From positions 69,465,747-69,529,746 of the forward strand of contig NC_088784.1 of assembly GCF_958450345.1 (NCBI RefSeq): a DNA stretch of 64,000 nt, in the 5' to 3' direction. The notes below the pieces were generated by a model. That model ran no database searches, was not told the origin of the DNA, and was given only the letters and a program-made list of their open reading frames with translations. Below are positions 46,564 to 58,089 of this stretch, piece by piece. Source of the stretch: Calliphora vicina. Taxonomy: Eukaryota; Arthropoda; Insecta; Diptera; Calliphoridae. How positions within the stretch are numbered: the stretch's first letter is position 1; each line of letters opens with the position of its first letter. The position numbers were made by a program, and so were the translations under genes.

Positions 46564-46569
46564 TTAAAT

Positions 46570-47050
46570 ATCCCTATCTCAAAAAATAGTAAAGCCTTTA
46601 TGATTTTTTTAATTTCTTGAAATATTAAAACAATGCTAACATACTTTTAGTATCATTATTCAAAATTAACAAAAAATTCTATTAAAAAAAATATTTTTTT
46701 TTTATTAATATTATCTTCTTTTAGTTAATTCCCGTTATGTTTTAAATAAGTACAAACTTAATTATATTTACAAAGAATTTGGCAAATGCTGTTTCAATTT
46801 CAACATAAATTCAAATTTCTTACAAAATTTTGTAGGTCACTCACTAGCCATATTCAAATATATATTTTTAATTACGATTAAATAAAGAAATAATAAAGAA
46901 AAGTTAAATAACAAAAATACTTATTATACTAAGAGCCATTTTGTTTATAGCGAGAAGGTTTTGTTTTTTTAAAGTGTCTAAAAGATGTGTAACTTATAAA
47001 TAGATCCTGTCAGACGTTGATGTAATATTAAGTGTAGGGGTTTTCTTGAA
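46570..47050. other. AT-rich spacer
   Basis: No gene or repeat border was seen. AATAAA on the minus strand at 47051-47056 is a likely polyadenylation signal for the Cpr47Ef-like gene, about 91 bp after its stop. Confidence 0.4.
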
Positions 47051-47146
47051 TTTATTAGCATGTTAAGAGAAAAGAGGAAATACTTAAATGCTACGAGTAT
47101 TTGTGGCAGATATCGTTGCATGTAAATTTTGCTTATGGAAATAAAT

Positions 47147-50100
47147 TTAATAATTGTAGCCAGTTTGAGGATTAAAGTCGCCACTTGCATGACCGCCGCC
47201 AGGTTGACCAGGTGGAGGCGGAACGTACGATGTGCCAGGACCACCAGCACCTGCACCTCCTCGGCCACCCGCTCCACCAGCTCCTGTACCACCACCAAAT
47301 CCACCTGCACCTCCTTTACCACCGGCACCACCAAAACCACCGGTGCCTCCTTTACCGGCACCGCCTCCACCACCAGTTCCTGCTCCACCACCATAACCAC
47401 CAGCACCACCTCTACCTCCTGCGCCGCCGGCACCACCTCCAGCACCAGAACCTCCACCAAATCCACCGGCTCCTCCTTTGCCGGCACCTCCACCAAAACC
47501 TCCAGCGCCACCAGCACCTCCACCAAAACCACCGGCACCTGCTCCACCACCAAAGCCTCCAGCTCCTCCTTTGCCGGCTCCACCACCAAAACCTCCAGCA
47601 CCTCCTTTGCCGGCATCTCCAGCTCCACCGGCACCTGCTCCACCACCAAAACCACCAGCACCTCCACCAAAACCTCCAGCTCCACCGGCACCTGCTCCAC
47701 CACCAAAACCACCAGCACCTCCTTTGCCGGCACCACCTCCAGCACCACCAGCGCCAGCTCCTCCACCATAACCTCCAGCTCCTCCTTTGCCGGCACCACC
47801 ACCAAAACCTCCAGCACCACCAGCGCCAGCTCCACCACCAAAACCTCCAGCTCCTCCTTTGCCGGCACCACCTCCAAAACCTCCAGCACCACCAGCGCCA
47901 GCTCCACCACCATAACCTCCAGCTCCTCCTTTGCCGGTACCACCACCAAAACCTCCAGCACCACCAGCGCCAGCTCCACCACCAAAACCACCAGCACCTC
48001 CTTTGCCGGCACCACCTCCAAAACCTCCAGCACCACCAGCGCCAGCTCCACCAAAACCTCCAGCACCTCCTTTGCCGGCACCTCCACCAAAACCACCACC
48101 GGCACCTGTTCCACCAGCACCTCCGGCGCCAGAACCTCCGCCAAAGCCGCCAGCTCCTCCTTTGCCGGCACCACCACCAAAACCTCCAGCACCACCAGCG
48201 CCAGCTCCTCCACCATAACCTCCAGCACCAGCTCCGCCTCTACCACCGGCTCCACCGCCCGCACCAGAGCCTCCACCAAATCCACCGGCTCCTCCTTTGC
48301 CGGCACCTCCACCAAATCCTCCAGCACCTCCTTTACCGGCACCTCCACCGAAGCCTCCACCACCACCGGCGCCAGCTCCACCACCATAACCACCACCCGT
48401 GCCTGCACCTCCTCCTCTACCACCAGCACCTCCTGCGCCTGCTCCTCCTCCAAAACCTCCAGCTCCACCGGCGCCAGATCCAGCACCTGTTCCAGCACCT
48501 CCGCCTCTACCACCGGCGCCTGCTCCTCCTCCAAAACCACCAGCACCTGTGCCACCACCACCGCCAGAACCTCCTCCTCTACCGCCAGCGCCTCCATAGC
48601 CACCAGCACCTGAGCCTCCACCGCCGGCACCAGCACCTCCTTTACCAGCGCCTCCACCAAAACCTCCAGCACCACCGGCGCCAGCTCCTCCACCATAACC
48701 ACCACCAGCACCGCCTCCTCTACCACCGGCACCGCCTGCTCCACCACCAAAACCGCCAGCACCTCCTTTACCGGCTCCTCCAGCACCACCGGCGCCGGCT
48801 CCACCGCCATAACCACCACCAGCGCCAGCACCGCCTCCTCTACCACCGGCACCGCCTGCTCCACCACCAAAACCTCCAGCACCTCCTTTACCGGCACCTC
48901 CACCAAAACCTCCAACACCACCGGCGCCGGCTCCTCCACCAGCACCGCCTCCTCTACCACCGGCACCGCCTGCTCCTGAACCACCACCAGTGCCAGCTCC
49001 ACCACCGAAACCTCCGCCGGTGCCTGTTCCACCACCAGCTCCAGCACCGCCTCCTCTACCTCCGCCAGCACCTGATCCTGCTCCGCCGGCACCGCCTCCA
49101 TAGCCACCGGCACCACCTGAACCAGCACCACCACCAAATCCTCCGGCACCACCGGCTCCACCTCCTCTTCCACCGGCTCCGCCACCACCAAAACCGCCGG
49201 CGCCTCCTTTGCCAGCACCGCCTCCATAACCTCCACCACCACCAGCTCCACCGCCAGCTCCAGCACCGCCTCCTCTACCACCGGCACCACCACCTCCATA
49301 ACCACCAGCACCTCCGGTACCAGTTCCACCTCCTCTACCACCAGCTCCACCTGCACCGGCGCCACCACCAAATCCACCAGCACCGCCGGCACCACCGCCA
49401 GCACCAGTTCCACCACCGGCTCCGCCTCCTCTACCACCAGCACCGGTACCACCACCAAATCCTCCAGCTCCTCCAGCACCACCGCCGAAGCCACCGCCAG
49501 CACCAGTTCCACCACCGGCTCCGCCTCCTCTACCACCAGCACCACCGGCACCACCACCGGCACCACCGCCGAAGCCACCTCCACCGCCAGCACCAGTGCC
49601 ACCACCGTAACCACCGGCACCAGTACCACCTCCTGCACCACCAAAACCTTAATAAAATAGTATGTATATTAATTTAGAAGAATATTTAAATGTTTTTAAG
49701 AACTTACTACCAGGACCACCGCCGCCACCACGACCAGCTCCGCCACCAGCACCACCACCTGGTCCACCTATAAAGCCACCACCTGGAGCAGGTTGAATAC
49801 CTTGTGCTGCCAGTGCTTTGGCAATTGCTTCTGGAATGGGAGGTGGCGTTGGCAATAAATCACCAGAAGGTTGGAAACCATTCTCATCAGCCGTATAAGC
49901 TACTTCAATTACTTGACCATCCGGCGCTGTATACGAGTATGTACCCATAACAGATGGTATTTCATTTTCGGAACCTTTATTTTTAACCGTGCCCTCTTCC
50001 TGGGCCTTAATGCCATTGCCAGTTTCATAGCTGAATCTGTAGTTGCCATCACCATCATTTTCATTTACAAATGAGAGTATGGGTATAACAGGACCAGCTG

Positions 50101-50455
50101 GAGCAGATGGTCCTGAAGGAGCTCCTGGTCTGGGGCCTGCACCACCGCCTTGAGGACCAAAGGGTCTGCCTTGACCACCAGCGCCAGTAAAGCCACCCAA
50201 ACCATTATTTCCGCCACCACCAGTACCGCCTCCGCCTCCTCCACCACCGCCAAAACCACCTCCCGCACCAGTTCCGCCGCCTCCACCGCCACCAAAACCT
50301 CCCGGTCCACCTGGGCCACCCGGTCTTCCACCACCACCTCCTGGACCTTGTAAGCCAGGACCACCACCAGCCGTAGCAGCATTTGGCGGTGGTGGCAAAT
50401 ATTTATTGTCTAGCCGGGCAGCATGCGTTAATGTCAGCAGCGTTACCAGCAATGA
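47147..50455 (-). CDS. Cpr47Ef: Glycine-rich RR-1 cuticular protein, Cpr47Ef-like (exons 2-3)
   Basis: This is a secreted chitin-binding cuticle protein. Exon 2 (50455-49708) follows a TATTCTTGCAG acceptor and encodes SLLVTLLTLTHA (signal core), ARLDNKYLPPPP, a Gly/Pro-rich arm and the RR-1 domain (about residues 140-196: GDGNYRFSYETGNG, VMGTYSYTAPDGQ, VAYTADENGFQP), then TPPPIPEAIAKAL. Its donor is GTAAGT, phase 1. Exon 3 (49647-47147) is one open frame of about 833 codons, almost all GGA/GGF/GGY/GKGG repeats. It ends in a distinct tail, GTSYVPPPPGQ, PGGGHASGDFNPQTGYNY, and TAA. Acceptor, donor and stop phases agree exactly across the exon, so no frameshift is present. The total is about 1085 residues. 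The first few codons lie upstream, possibly ATGAAAAAC at 50618-50610 before a weak GTGTAT donor. The symbol rests on the exceptional length, the glycine-rich halves around one RR-1 domain and the Cpr47Ee-like neighbour. Confidence 0.85.
47200..49640 (-). repeat. Cpr47Ef: Coding glycine-rich repeat array in exon 3
   Basis: Units of roughly 60-75 bp encode GKGGAGGFGGGAGAGGAGG variants; the CCTCCTTTGCCGGC block on the plus strand marks the GKGG of each. The array is far richer in GC than its surroundings. The best homogenised part is 47450-48220, where successive units are nearly identical. Long shadow frames exist in other phases on both strands only because of this composition. Confidence 0.85.
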
Positions 50456-50609
50456 CTGCAAGAATACAATAGTGAAAAAAACAATGAGTTAAAAATTATG
50501 GTATTTGGAACATTGGACTACAACAGCTCTTGACAACAACTAAAAACAAAACATGTCTATAAATATTTCGGCAAATATATGTATTTTTTTCATTTACAAC
50601 GTGATACAC

Positions 50610-50618
50610 GTTTTTCAT
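50610..50618 (-). other. Cpr47Ef: Candidate first coding exon of the Cpr47Ef-like gene
   Basis: ATG AAA AAC followed by GTGTAT, phase 0, would give MKN-SLLVTLLTLTHA, a good signal peptide. The context GGCAGCATG is acceptable for initiation. The donor is weak, and the implied 154-bp intron ends at the strong acceptor at 50456. Alternatives further upstream cannot be excluded. Confidence 0.35.
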
Positions 50619-50619
50619 G

Positions 50620-52165
50620 CTGCCGGCATGAAATTTTTCGACACAACCTCCATCACTCATCTTAATGTGGCAGAAACCACACATACAAAAATTGATGTAA
50701 AGTTGTTTTTTTTTGTTTGTCAATTTTATACAAGTGCATGCAAATAAATGTACAGAATAGATAAAAATCTTAAAATAAAAGATTTGACTAAAATAGTAAA
50801 TGTTTAAGCAAATTATTTAAATGCCAAACACTGGAGACTCTATGGCTGTCGAAAGTGCAGCAGATAAATTTGAGTTTCCAACAATTAAATAATTCATTGA
50901 GCAATTTATTCCAGTCCTGTCAAGTTTTTTTTTCTCAAATTAAAGTTACTAAAATATTTTGACAACGTTTAGCTTTAAAACTCATTACTTTTTGCCATGC
51001 GATCTTAAAAGTCATTTGATTATTTGAGATTTTTAAGGTTAAATTGATTAAAAATTATTGTATTTAAACAAAGAGTTTACTACTGTACAATCAAATGTGT
51101 TGAGTGCAATGATTTTGAAGATTGTTTATTTTTTGTTTAAAAGAATTTCAAAATATATAAAAATGGAGACTTGATGGACAATAATTGGGGAGATTCGAAA
51201 AGTGCATGAATCAATTGCTAGTTTAAAAAATCTTTTAATAAAACATTTTTAGATTCTTTATACAGATTTATAAATTAATTATTATTTTGTTGTATTAAGA
51301 AATGTTTGAACATCTCAAATTTTTGACTTGTTTGAATGTAACATGTACAAAATTAATCGAAATAAATATTCATTATTTTAATTGTTCAAACATTTTTTTT
51401 GTTCGAAATTTTAATAATAATTTCAATTCGGTTTATTTTTAATGCAAAATTAATGTAATTAACTGAATGCCAATAATAACAATTATTAAAAAATCTTATT
51501 AATTAACATGTCTCTCATCATAACCAAAATTAAAAATAAAATATGTATAAATTATTTGAACAAAAAAACACAAAAGTAGCATCATCATTATTTTATTTTC
51601 ATTACTACAATGTGGTGTTTTTTTCTTCTAAGTTCATGCCCAAAAGTTCGATGTAAAACAATAAAAATTTTATTTTATAGATACAAAAATAAAAAAAAAA
51701 CATTCTGGACAGAAAAAAGTGAAGGGAATTTCCGACACATCAAATACCAGCGCATGAAATGCACGTTTTAAGACTGGGTCATACATATAAGTACTATGTA
51801 TTTTTGTATATAGAAACTGAAATTAACAACAGCAACGAGTATTACTGAATCATCGACTGCTTCATGTTCATTTATATACCAGATACTTTATGCGGCACTT
51901 TACTCTTAGCACAATTTTATCGCAACAACACCAGAAAAAATCTTTACAAGGTACTAAATGAGAAGTGTACTTAATGCAGACAAATAAAGAATAACAGAAA
52001 ATGAATAATTTTTTAATTTAAAATGCATCTTCAAAAGGTGAGGCAAAGTAGAGAATTCTTTAGATCAATTGAAAATGAAGAGTAAGGCGAAGTAAGAAAA
52101 AGCTACAAACAATAAATTACATACTATAATCGGCGTGTCCTAGGTGGATGTCAATTGGCTCTACA
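50620..52165. other. Upstream flank of the Cpr47Ef-like gene, no other gene
   Basis: AT-rich, without recognised repeats or domains apart from the promoter-like site near 51.85 kb. Confidence 0.45.
51841..51878 (-). promoter_or_regulatory. Candidate TATA plus initiator core promoter
   Basis: On the minus strand TATATAAA (51878-51871) lies 32 bp before the A of ATTCAGTAAT (A at 51846), matching the arthropod TCAGT initiator at canonical distance. It points toward the Cpr47Ef-like gene 1.4 kb away and may be its promoter if a 5' exon is spliced. Confidence 0.45.
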
Positions 52166-52167
52166 TA

Positions 52168-52965
52168 TTGGTGTGTGACTTAAAAATGTGGGACTTTTTA
52201 AAATTTTAAGCTTTTATTTAGAAACGTTTGTTCAATATAAATTTGTACAAAGTATTGGACATTGTTAGCTATGACCTTTCCCCATCTTTCTGACAACATA
52301 TGGATTCCGTGCCAAAAGAACTGCTCAAATTTTGAGAACAAAAACGAATCAAGTCAATTTCGGATACTCTGTTATGAAGTTAAGTATATCCCAGAGAGAG
52401 AAAGTTCGGCATCGATTGAACCAAATCTGGACTATAAAGCGGGTGAGGCAAAACTTCCCAACCACTTCTTTCTAAATAGTTCTTAACAGGTATTGCAACA
52501 TGTGGACTAGCGTTGGCATGATGGAATATTACGGTTTCATGTCTGTCCGTTCGTTTTAGGTTCCCTTTGATGGTCAGGACAGATTTTAGCAGCCTTTTGG
52601 TACCACCAAATACTGAGTATTACCTTAGCACCATGGATATTTGGCTCTAGTGTCGATTCTGAAGGTTGGCCGGGATTCAGATACGATCTCTTACGCTTCA
52701 GGATTATCGTCATGATTCGGTGCAAAAAAATATTTTTTACAAAATTCTTTTAAGTTCTTTCAGCTTCAATTCGTGTGGTACCCAATTTCCCTGCATTTGG
52801 ATGAATACTGCTGCTTGCAAACGTTTTGAAATTGCTGCTTGAGTAGCTCCCCATGATTTTTCAAGCTCTTGTTGAGTTTGACAACATTCTTCATGGAGTA
52901 ATGTCTCCAATTCTTGGCCTTCAAACTTTATTTGGCTTCAGCGGTACTTTTTTAAATTAAAGAAG
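52168..52965 (-). mobile_element. mariner-like transposon remnant, 3' TIR present
   Basis: TTGGTGTGTGACTTAAAAAT starts after TA at 52166-52167 and matches the TIR near 58.98 kb. Minus-strand pieces run in transposase order: TQQEL-like and SSIHPNAGKLGT-like near 52780-52890, QPSESTLEPNIHG (52650-52690), then RTDMKP and the HMLQYLL block near 52520, and MRKMGKGHS-like at the C-terminus near 52270. Many stops and shifts interrupt it. The N-terminus and 5' TIR are missing after about 52965. Confidence 0.8.
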
Positions 52966-52969
52966 TAAA

Positions 52970-53275
52970 GCTAAACTTATTAAATCCTAATCTTATTAAT
53001 TACACAATGCATGGTAATTCAAATATCTTATTATTTCCTGAAATCGTTCCTGTCACTTTTAATATTGGAAAATTCGAATCAAATATACACAAACACTACT
53101 CCCTCTATCCTCTCTCACATAACCTATTTTCCTAATTCCATCACAATGCATTGCATTAGTAGGGGTCGTCCCTGAGTGCTGGTCCAAGAAAAAAAATTAA
53201 TTACTTCTGATGGCTACAATCAGTTTACTTAGAGACACTAAAGTTGCAATATATAAGTTTTTAAAAAATTATTAA
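52970..53275. other. Spacer, no gene recognised
   Basis: Short AT-rich stretch between the mariner remnant and the next MITE; nothing identified. Confidence 0.4.
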
Positions 53276-53278
53276 TAT

Positions 53279-53518
53279 ACAGAGAAAACAGATTCGTGTT
53301 AGCAACCGAATTTGTTGCCAATCCAATACCTTAGTGACCGAAGTTTACAGTTGTGGCTACAAAATTTTAAAAGGGGTAACAAAAGTTTGTTTTCTTTAAC
53401 CGGAATTCTTCTTTGTCAACTGACTTTCTGTTGATTGAACCGAAAAATTCTATGTGTGCAACCGAATCATTCGATTGGCAACAAATTCGGTTGTTATCAC
53501 GAATCTGTTTTCTTTGTG
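53279..53518. mobile_element. 240-bp MITE with ACAGAGAAAACAGATTCG ends
   Basis: About 46-bp arms: ACAGAGAAAACAGATTCGTG, CAACCGAATTTGTTGCCAAT on the left are mirrored by ATTGGCAACAAATTCGGTTG, CACGAATCTGTTTTC on the right. TA-rich flanks suggest a TA duplication but do not prove it. The minus-strand frame at 53367-53609 lies in it. Confidence 0.75.
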
Positions 53519-53778
53519 TATATAAAATCTGGGTCCTTATAAGACGATCTTTCTGTGGATAAGGTTTGTTTGGTATTGAAAATGGGCTATATCGATCCAA
53601 CATGTACATAAATGAACTTTTGATATAATGATCTCAATTTGTAATATTTTTAATATTAACTAATTGTAAATTTTAGTAATTAATATATTTTGCCAACTCG
53701 CCTCAACAATGCCTTTTGCCGCTGAGGCAGGCAACTTATTGTAATGGATTAATTGAAAATAAATAAAATTTATAAAAA

Positions 53779-54425
53779 ACAAGTAAGAGTGCTATATTCG
53801 GCTGTGCCGAATCTTATATACCCTTCACCAAATTATACTTCAAAATTTTAAATATTTTTAGGTAAACAAAATTTAATTTTTTTTCCAGTTGTTTTTTGAA
53901 TTTTTTGAAAAAAAAATTTTTCGATTGTTATTTTAAAATTAAATTTTTATCTTTAAAAAATTTTTTTTTTAAATTTTAAAAAAAAAAATTTTTTATATTT
54001 AAAAAATTTTTTTTTTTTAAATTTAAAAATTTTTTTTGTTTTAAATTTTAAAAATTTTTTTTTTGTTTTTTCAATTTTTTTTTTTTTAAAAAAAAATTCG
54101 GGTTCAAAATTTTTTTTCCCGATTTTGACCCATTGTAGGTCCAACTTACTATGGTCTTATATACGTCGTTGCAAATGTCTTTGAAATATCTATCATTAGA
54201 TATCCATATTGTCTATATTAATGTCTTAGTAATCCAGATATAGGTAAAAAATAGGTCAAAAATAGAGGTTGTCTTGGTTTTTTCCTCATATCTCAGCCAT
54301 TTGTGGACCGATTTTGCTGATTTTAAATAGCAAAATTCTCGAAAGCATGTCTGACCGAATTATTGAAGATTTGGATACCGAAGATATCTGGGGTCTTCAG
54401 AAAACTGATTTCAACAGACAGACAG

Positions 54426-54467
<42 letters not shown>

Positions 54468-54606
54468 GGACATGGCTTAATCGACTCCGCTATCTATAAG
54501 GATCCAGAATATATATACTTTATAGGGTCGGAAATGAAAAATGTAGAAATTACAAACGGAATGACAAACTTATATATACCCTTCTCACGAAGGTGAAGGG
54601 TATAAT
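53779..54606 (-). repeat. mini-me/DINE-1-like element with GACA microsatellite
   Basis: This is the most complete copy. The left end CAAGTAAGAGTGCTATATTC leads into a TTCGGCTGTGCCGAA hairpin and ATATACCCTTCACCA. The right end has the core CGGAATGACAAAC, TTATATATACCC and GAAGGTGAAGGGTATAATAA. Between lies an expanded GACA/GACG array (54416-54470), the GTCY tract in reverse. An internal 53.88-54.12 kb stretch is nearly pure A/T homopolymer. Confidence 0.75.
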
Positions 54607-54620
54607 AAAAAAAGTTGGAA

Positions 54621-55031
54621 CAGAACTTTAAATGAATAATCCTTTTTTTGATTTTAATTCGTTACGAATTAGCTAAATTTTGAATTAATTTTTTTCACAA
54701 CAAAAAAGAATTGAATGAATTTTAAATCAATTCAATTCGCGAATCATTCACACAAAAAATGAATTGAATGAAATTTGAGTCAATTAGGCAGAAATGAATT
54801 TCAATTCATTTTCAATTCAAATGAATTTGTAAAAATGAGTTGTAATTCATTTTCAATTCAAATGAATCTGTAAAATGAACTGGAAATGAATTGCAATTCA
54901 CTTTGACAAATTCATTTGAATTACAAACGAATTGCAATTCATTTGATTTTACTCAAATTTCATTCAATTAATTTTTTTGTGTGAAGGATTCGCGAATTAA
55001 TTCAAAAAATAATGATTCATTTACAGCTCAG
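54621..55031. mobile_element. 411-bp hAT MITE with 8-bp target duplication
   Basis: Ends CAGAACTTTAAATGAAT and GATTCATTTACAGCTCAG are eroded versions of the 26.7-kb hAT TIR. The subterminal AATTCATTTGAATT-type palindromes and the GCGAATCATTCACACAAAAA motif are shared with it. AGTTGGAA (54613-54620) and AGTTGGAG (55032-55039) flank it, seven of eight identical. There is no coding capacity, so mobilisation would need the transposase of a full-length relative. Confidence 0.88.
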
Positions 55032-55208
55032 AGTTGGAGTCACCCAAGAAATGATAAATTGTACACATTTACTGCTTGTAAAATTTGATTATTTTCGAAA
55101 AGGAGTTCATAGCTAAAACCTTTTAAGAGGTTCAAAAGTAATAGGAAAGCTAGTGATTATGATGGTCTGATACTCACATGAATTTGTAATAATATTTGTG
55201 ATAAATAT

Positions 55209-55660
55209 TGTTACGAAAATGTATTTGATTTCAAATATAACGGTTTCTAACGGCTGGTTTAAAGTTGAATAAACCTTTCTATTTCTGGAAACTTCTAATT
55301 GTCTAAGTATTTCTAGTAGAAAAGTTCCTACGTACCTTAAATTGTTGTATTTGTCTCAATTACTCTGCATGCAAATTAATTGTTGATAATATTGTTTACA
55401 GGCCGATTAACAGCAGTTAACATAACTGTGGACATTATTAACATAGCTGTAAAACATACAACATTGAATAAAAGCTTTGAGCTTCATAGTAGAAATAGAA
55501 CTTTCAAGAAGCATCGATAGAAGGAGCTAGAAAGTTCCGGATGGTAATGCAGTGTATATACGTTGGCCGTGAGAACATGTACTAGTCGGTCAAATTTGAA
55601 ACATCGTTCAGTAAAGATAAATTGAAGTATCCGGTAAAAATGTAATAATATGATCCTAAC
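55209..55660 (+). mobile_element. Ty3/gypsy-like LTR, second copy
   Basis: It begins TGTTACGAAAATGTA and shares AAATATAACGGTTT, GGCTGGTTTAAAG and AACATTGAATAAAAGCTTT with the 39.3-kb LTR. The 3' border is not clear; similarity fades after about 55650. No gag-pol is adjacent. Confidence 0.55.
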
Positions 55661-55664
55661 ACCA

Positions 55665-57530
55665 ACAGTAATAATTGATTAAACGGGGTTAATTCGATTT
55701 TCGGATGTGGGCTTTATGTAATTAATAGACCGATGCTCAGATGTTGGAGAAATCGAAAGTAAGGCATGGTAAAGAATATCCAATATCTTAGTTATTTTTT
55801 TAGTTTTTTCTAATCATATAAACTCTACAATTATACCATTTAAGTCCTTTTTGGATTGATTTAGATTTTAAGTACTTATAATAATTTCGTTTAGATCTGA
55901 TAAAAGACTCGTTTCAGTAATATCTCCAGTTTATAGTCTGTTATCATGTTCTCATCCGACAAACTAAAGATGTTCGAAAAAATATGTTAAATTGCAAAAA
56001 AAAGAAATTTCGGTTAATCGGTTAATCTACACAAATTAATCGGTTTATTTGTTATTTGAAAATCGGCAATTTTGAATTATTCGAACAATTAACCGACCAA
56101 AATTAATCGGTTAATCGATTGAATATCTTAGTAAACACCGACTTCAAGCCTTTTTTTCAGCCCAATTTCAATCAATTTCCAACTTTTAAATTGTAATCGA
56201 TGGACAGATTTTAGGATCAGTACATACTTTAATTTGTAAAAAATTACTTTCCTGATTACCGTTGGATACCATTTGGTTCGAAACCATTTCACAAGGCATA
56301 ATAAAATAACTCGGAATTGAGTGGCTTACACAGGTTCGAAATTTGGTTTCTAAATTTTGCATTGGAAATGATGTAAATTTAACCCAGAGATCAAAATGGT
56401 TGGCCAAGAATACAAACATGTAAACGTATTTAGTAGCAGTATGAAAAAAAAAAAATAATGAAATATTTCAGAGGTCATTACAAAAGTAAAAATAACATTA
56501 AAAAAAATAGAAACATAAAACTTTAAATGTTACATGATTGAATATCTCATTCTTTGCCCGTGGAGATGCAAAGAAAAACACACATTGATTTCTTGATGAA
56601 GATCATCGTCTTCATCATGATCCACAACATTGTTTATTAATGATAATAATGATGAAGATTATGTTAACATGTACAATGAACAAGTACATACTATGAATTA
56701 TAAACATTTTATATGTTGAATTGTTTTTTTTTTTGTTGTTCTTCTTCATACATATTTATTTTATTTATGCAATAATTTAATGATTTTTTGACAGCTAAAG
56801 TGCATGTTTTATACAAAATAAACTTCATAAATAACGATTAAAAGACTAGGGGGAAAATCGAATTGAATTCATATTGAAAGAATGAATGAATCAAATGCGA
56901 ATGAGAATGAAGACGACAATGAGAATTAAACGAAATAAATAATAAAAAAAATATTAAAAGTGCAAACAATCAAAAGCAAAAAATTATATAAATAAAATAA
57001 GAAAAAAAACCTAAAACATCTGTGATTAGTAAACGAATATGTTCGAATTGTATGTTTTATTGAACTCTGGCATTAGTTTTTGTCATTTATGTTGTTAGCG
57101 GATTTTCTGCTTATGTTGCTGTTACTGCTGCTGCTGCAGACAATTTTATATTATATTTCGTTTTATGCTGTTTTGTTGCCATCGCCTAATGAACATTCAT
57201 CATGTTTAATCTTAAACTTATAAACGTATAATTTTTCTAGAGAAACTACCTGCCATTATTAGTGTCTTCACCTCTTTTGTCATCGGTTTTGTATTTGCGA
57301 CAAAAAAATAGTTAATACACACTTATTCTATAATTTTGTTTTAAACAAAAATCGTGCGAATCTTCTTTGATTTTGAACATTTTGTTTAGCTACCGAACAA
57401 AATCATGTGTTTACCCTACAGTTGTAAATGATGTACCGGATTATGTGCTTGTAAGTTTAGGTATTTAAGTAATGTTTTTACATCCAGTTGAAATATGGCG
57501 GCGAATTTTAGATAAATCGTTAATAATATT
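55665..57530. other. Intergenic, no gene recognised
   Basis: CGGTTAATCGGTTAATC with its inverse around 56015-56115 may be a scrap of a hAT MITE. The rest is AT-rich spacer with a short CTG run near 57120. Confidence 0.4.
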
Positions 57531-58089
57531 GGCTCTAGAAATGCTCGCTTCAAACGAATCAGTTCGGTACAGGTTCCCTATGATGGTTTGGTCAGCAGAT
57601 CATAATATATAGGACCCATGGATATTTGGCTTTAGTGTCGATTCGGCTAGTTGGCCTCGCTTCACATACGATCTCTTACGCTTTGCGTTATCGTAATGGA
57701 AAGCGATTATCTTTTATAGCGTTCAAGCATCATTTCGGACATGCAAAATCGTGTTTCAGGGTCTCTCGGATTCATTTCGTATGGTACCCAATTTCCCTGC
57801 TTTTGGGTGAATCCAGCTGGTCGCAACCATTTTAAAATTGCTGCTTGTTGATTTTGCAAGCTCTTGTTGAGTTTTGCAACCATCTTCATGGAGTAATACG
57901 ACCAATTTTTGATCATCAGACTTTTTTGGCTGGCCTGGGCGATGTTTGTCTTCAGTGGCAAAATCACCACTTCTTAACCGAACAAACCATTTTTCGCACT
58001 TTGTAACCTATGGAACACATTCACTATACGCTTGCTTAGTAATCGGTGTGCTTCAGCGGGACTTTTTTTTAAATTAAAGAAGTAAAGCA

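Noticed and set aside
46978..49677. Very long open frames (888 codons minus; 830 and 494 codons plus; several PAPPPKPP-type frames plus) across the repeat array
   Set aside because: They are shadows of the glycine-rich exon in other frames. Their composition (V/L/E/A, H/L/Q, T/S or P/A only) follows from GGN codons. The glycine frame is the one in phase with the RR-1 exon, splice sites and a distinct C-terminal tail.
53953..54144. Lysine/phenylalanine-rich minus-strand frame
   Set aside because: Pure A/T homopolymer translation inside a mini-me-like repeat.
56010..56120. CGGTTAATC repeats as a telomere-like or functional repeat
   Set aside because: Only a few short copies with partial inverse repeats; more likely a scrap of a MITE, and flies of this group lack simple telomeric repeats.
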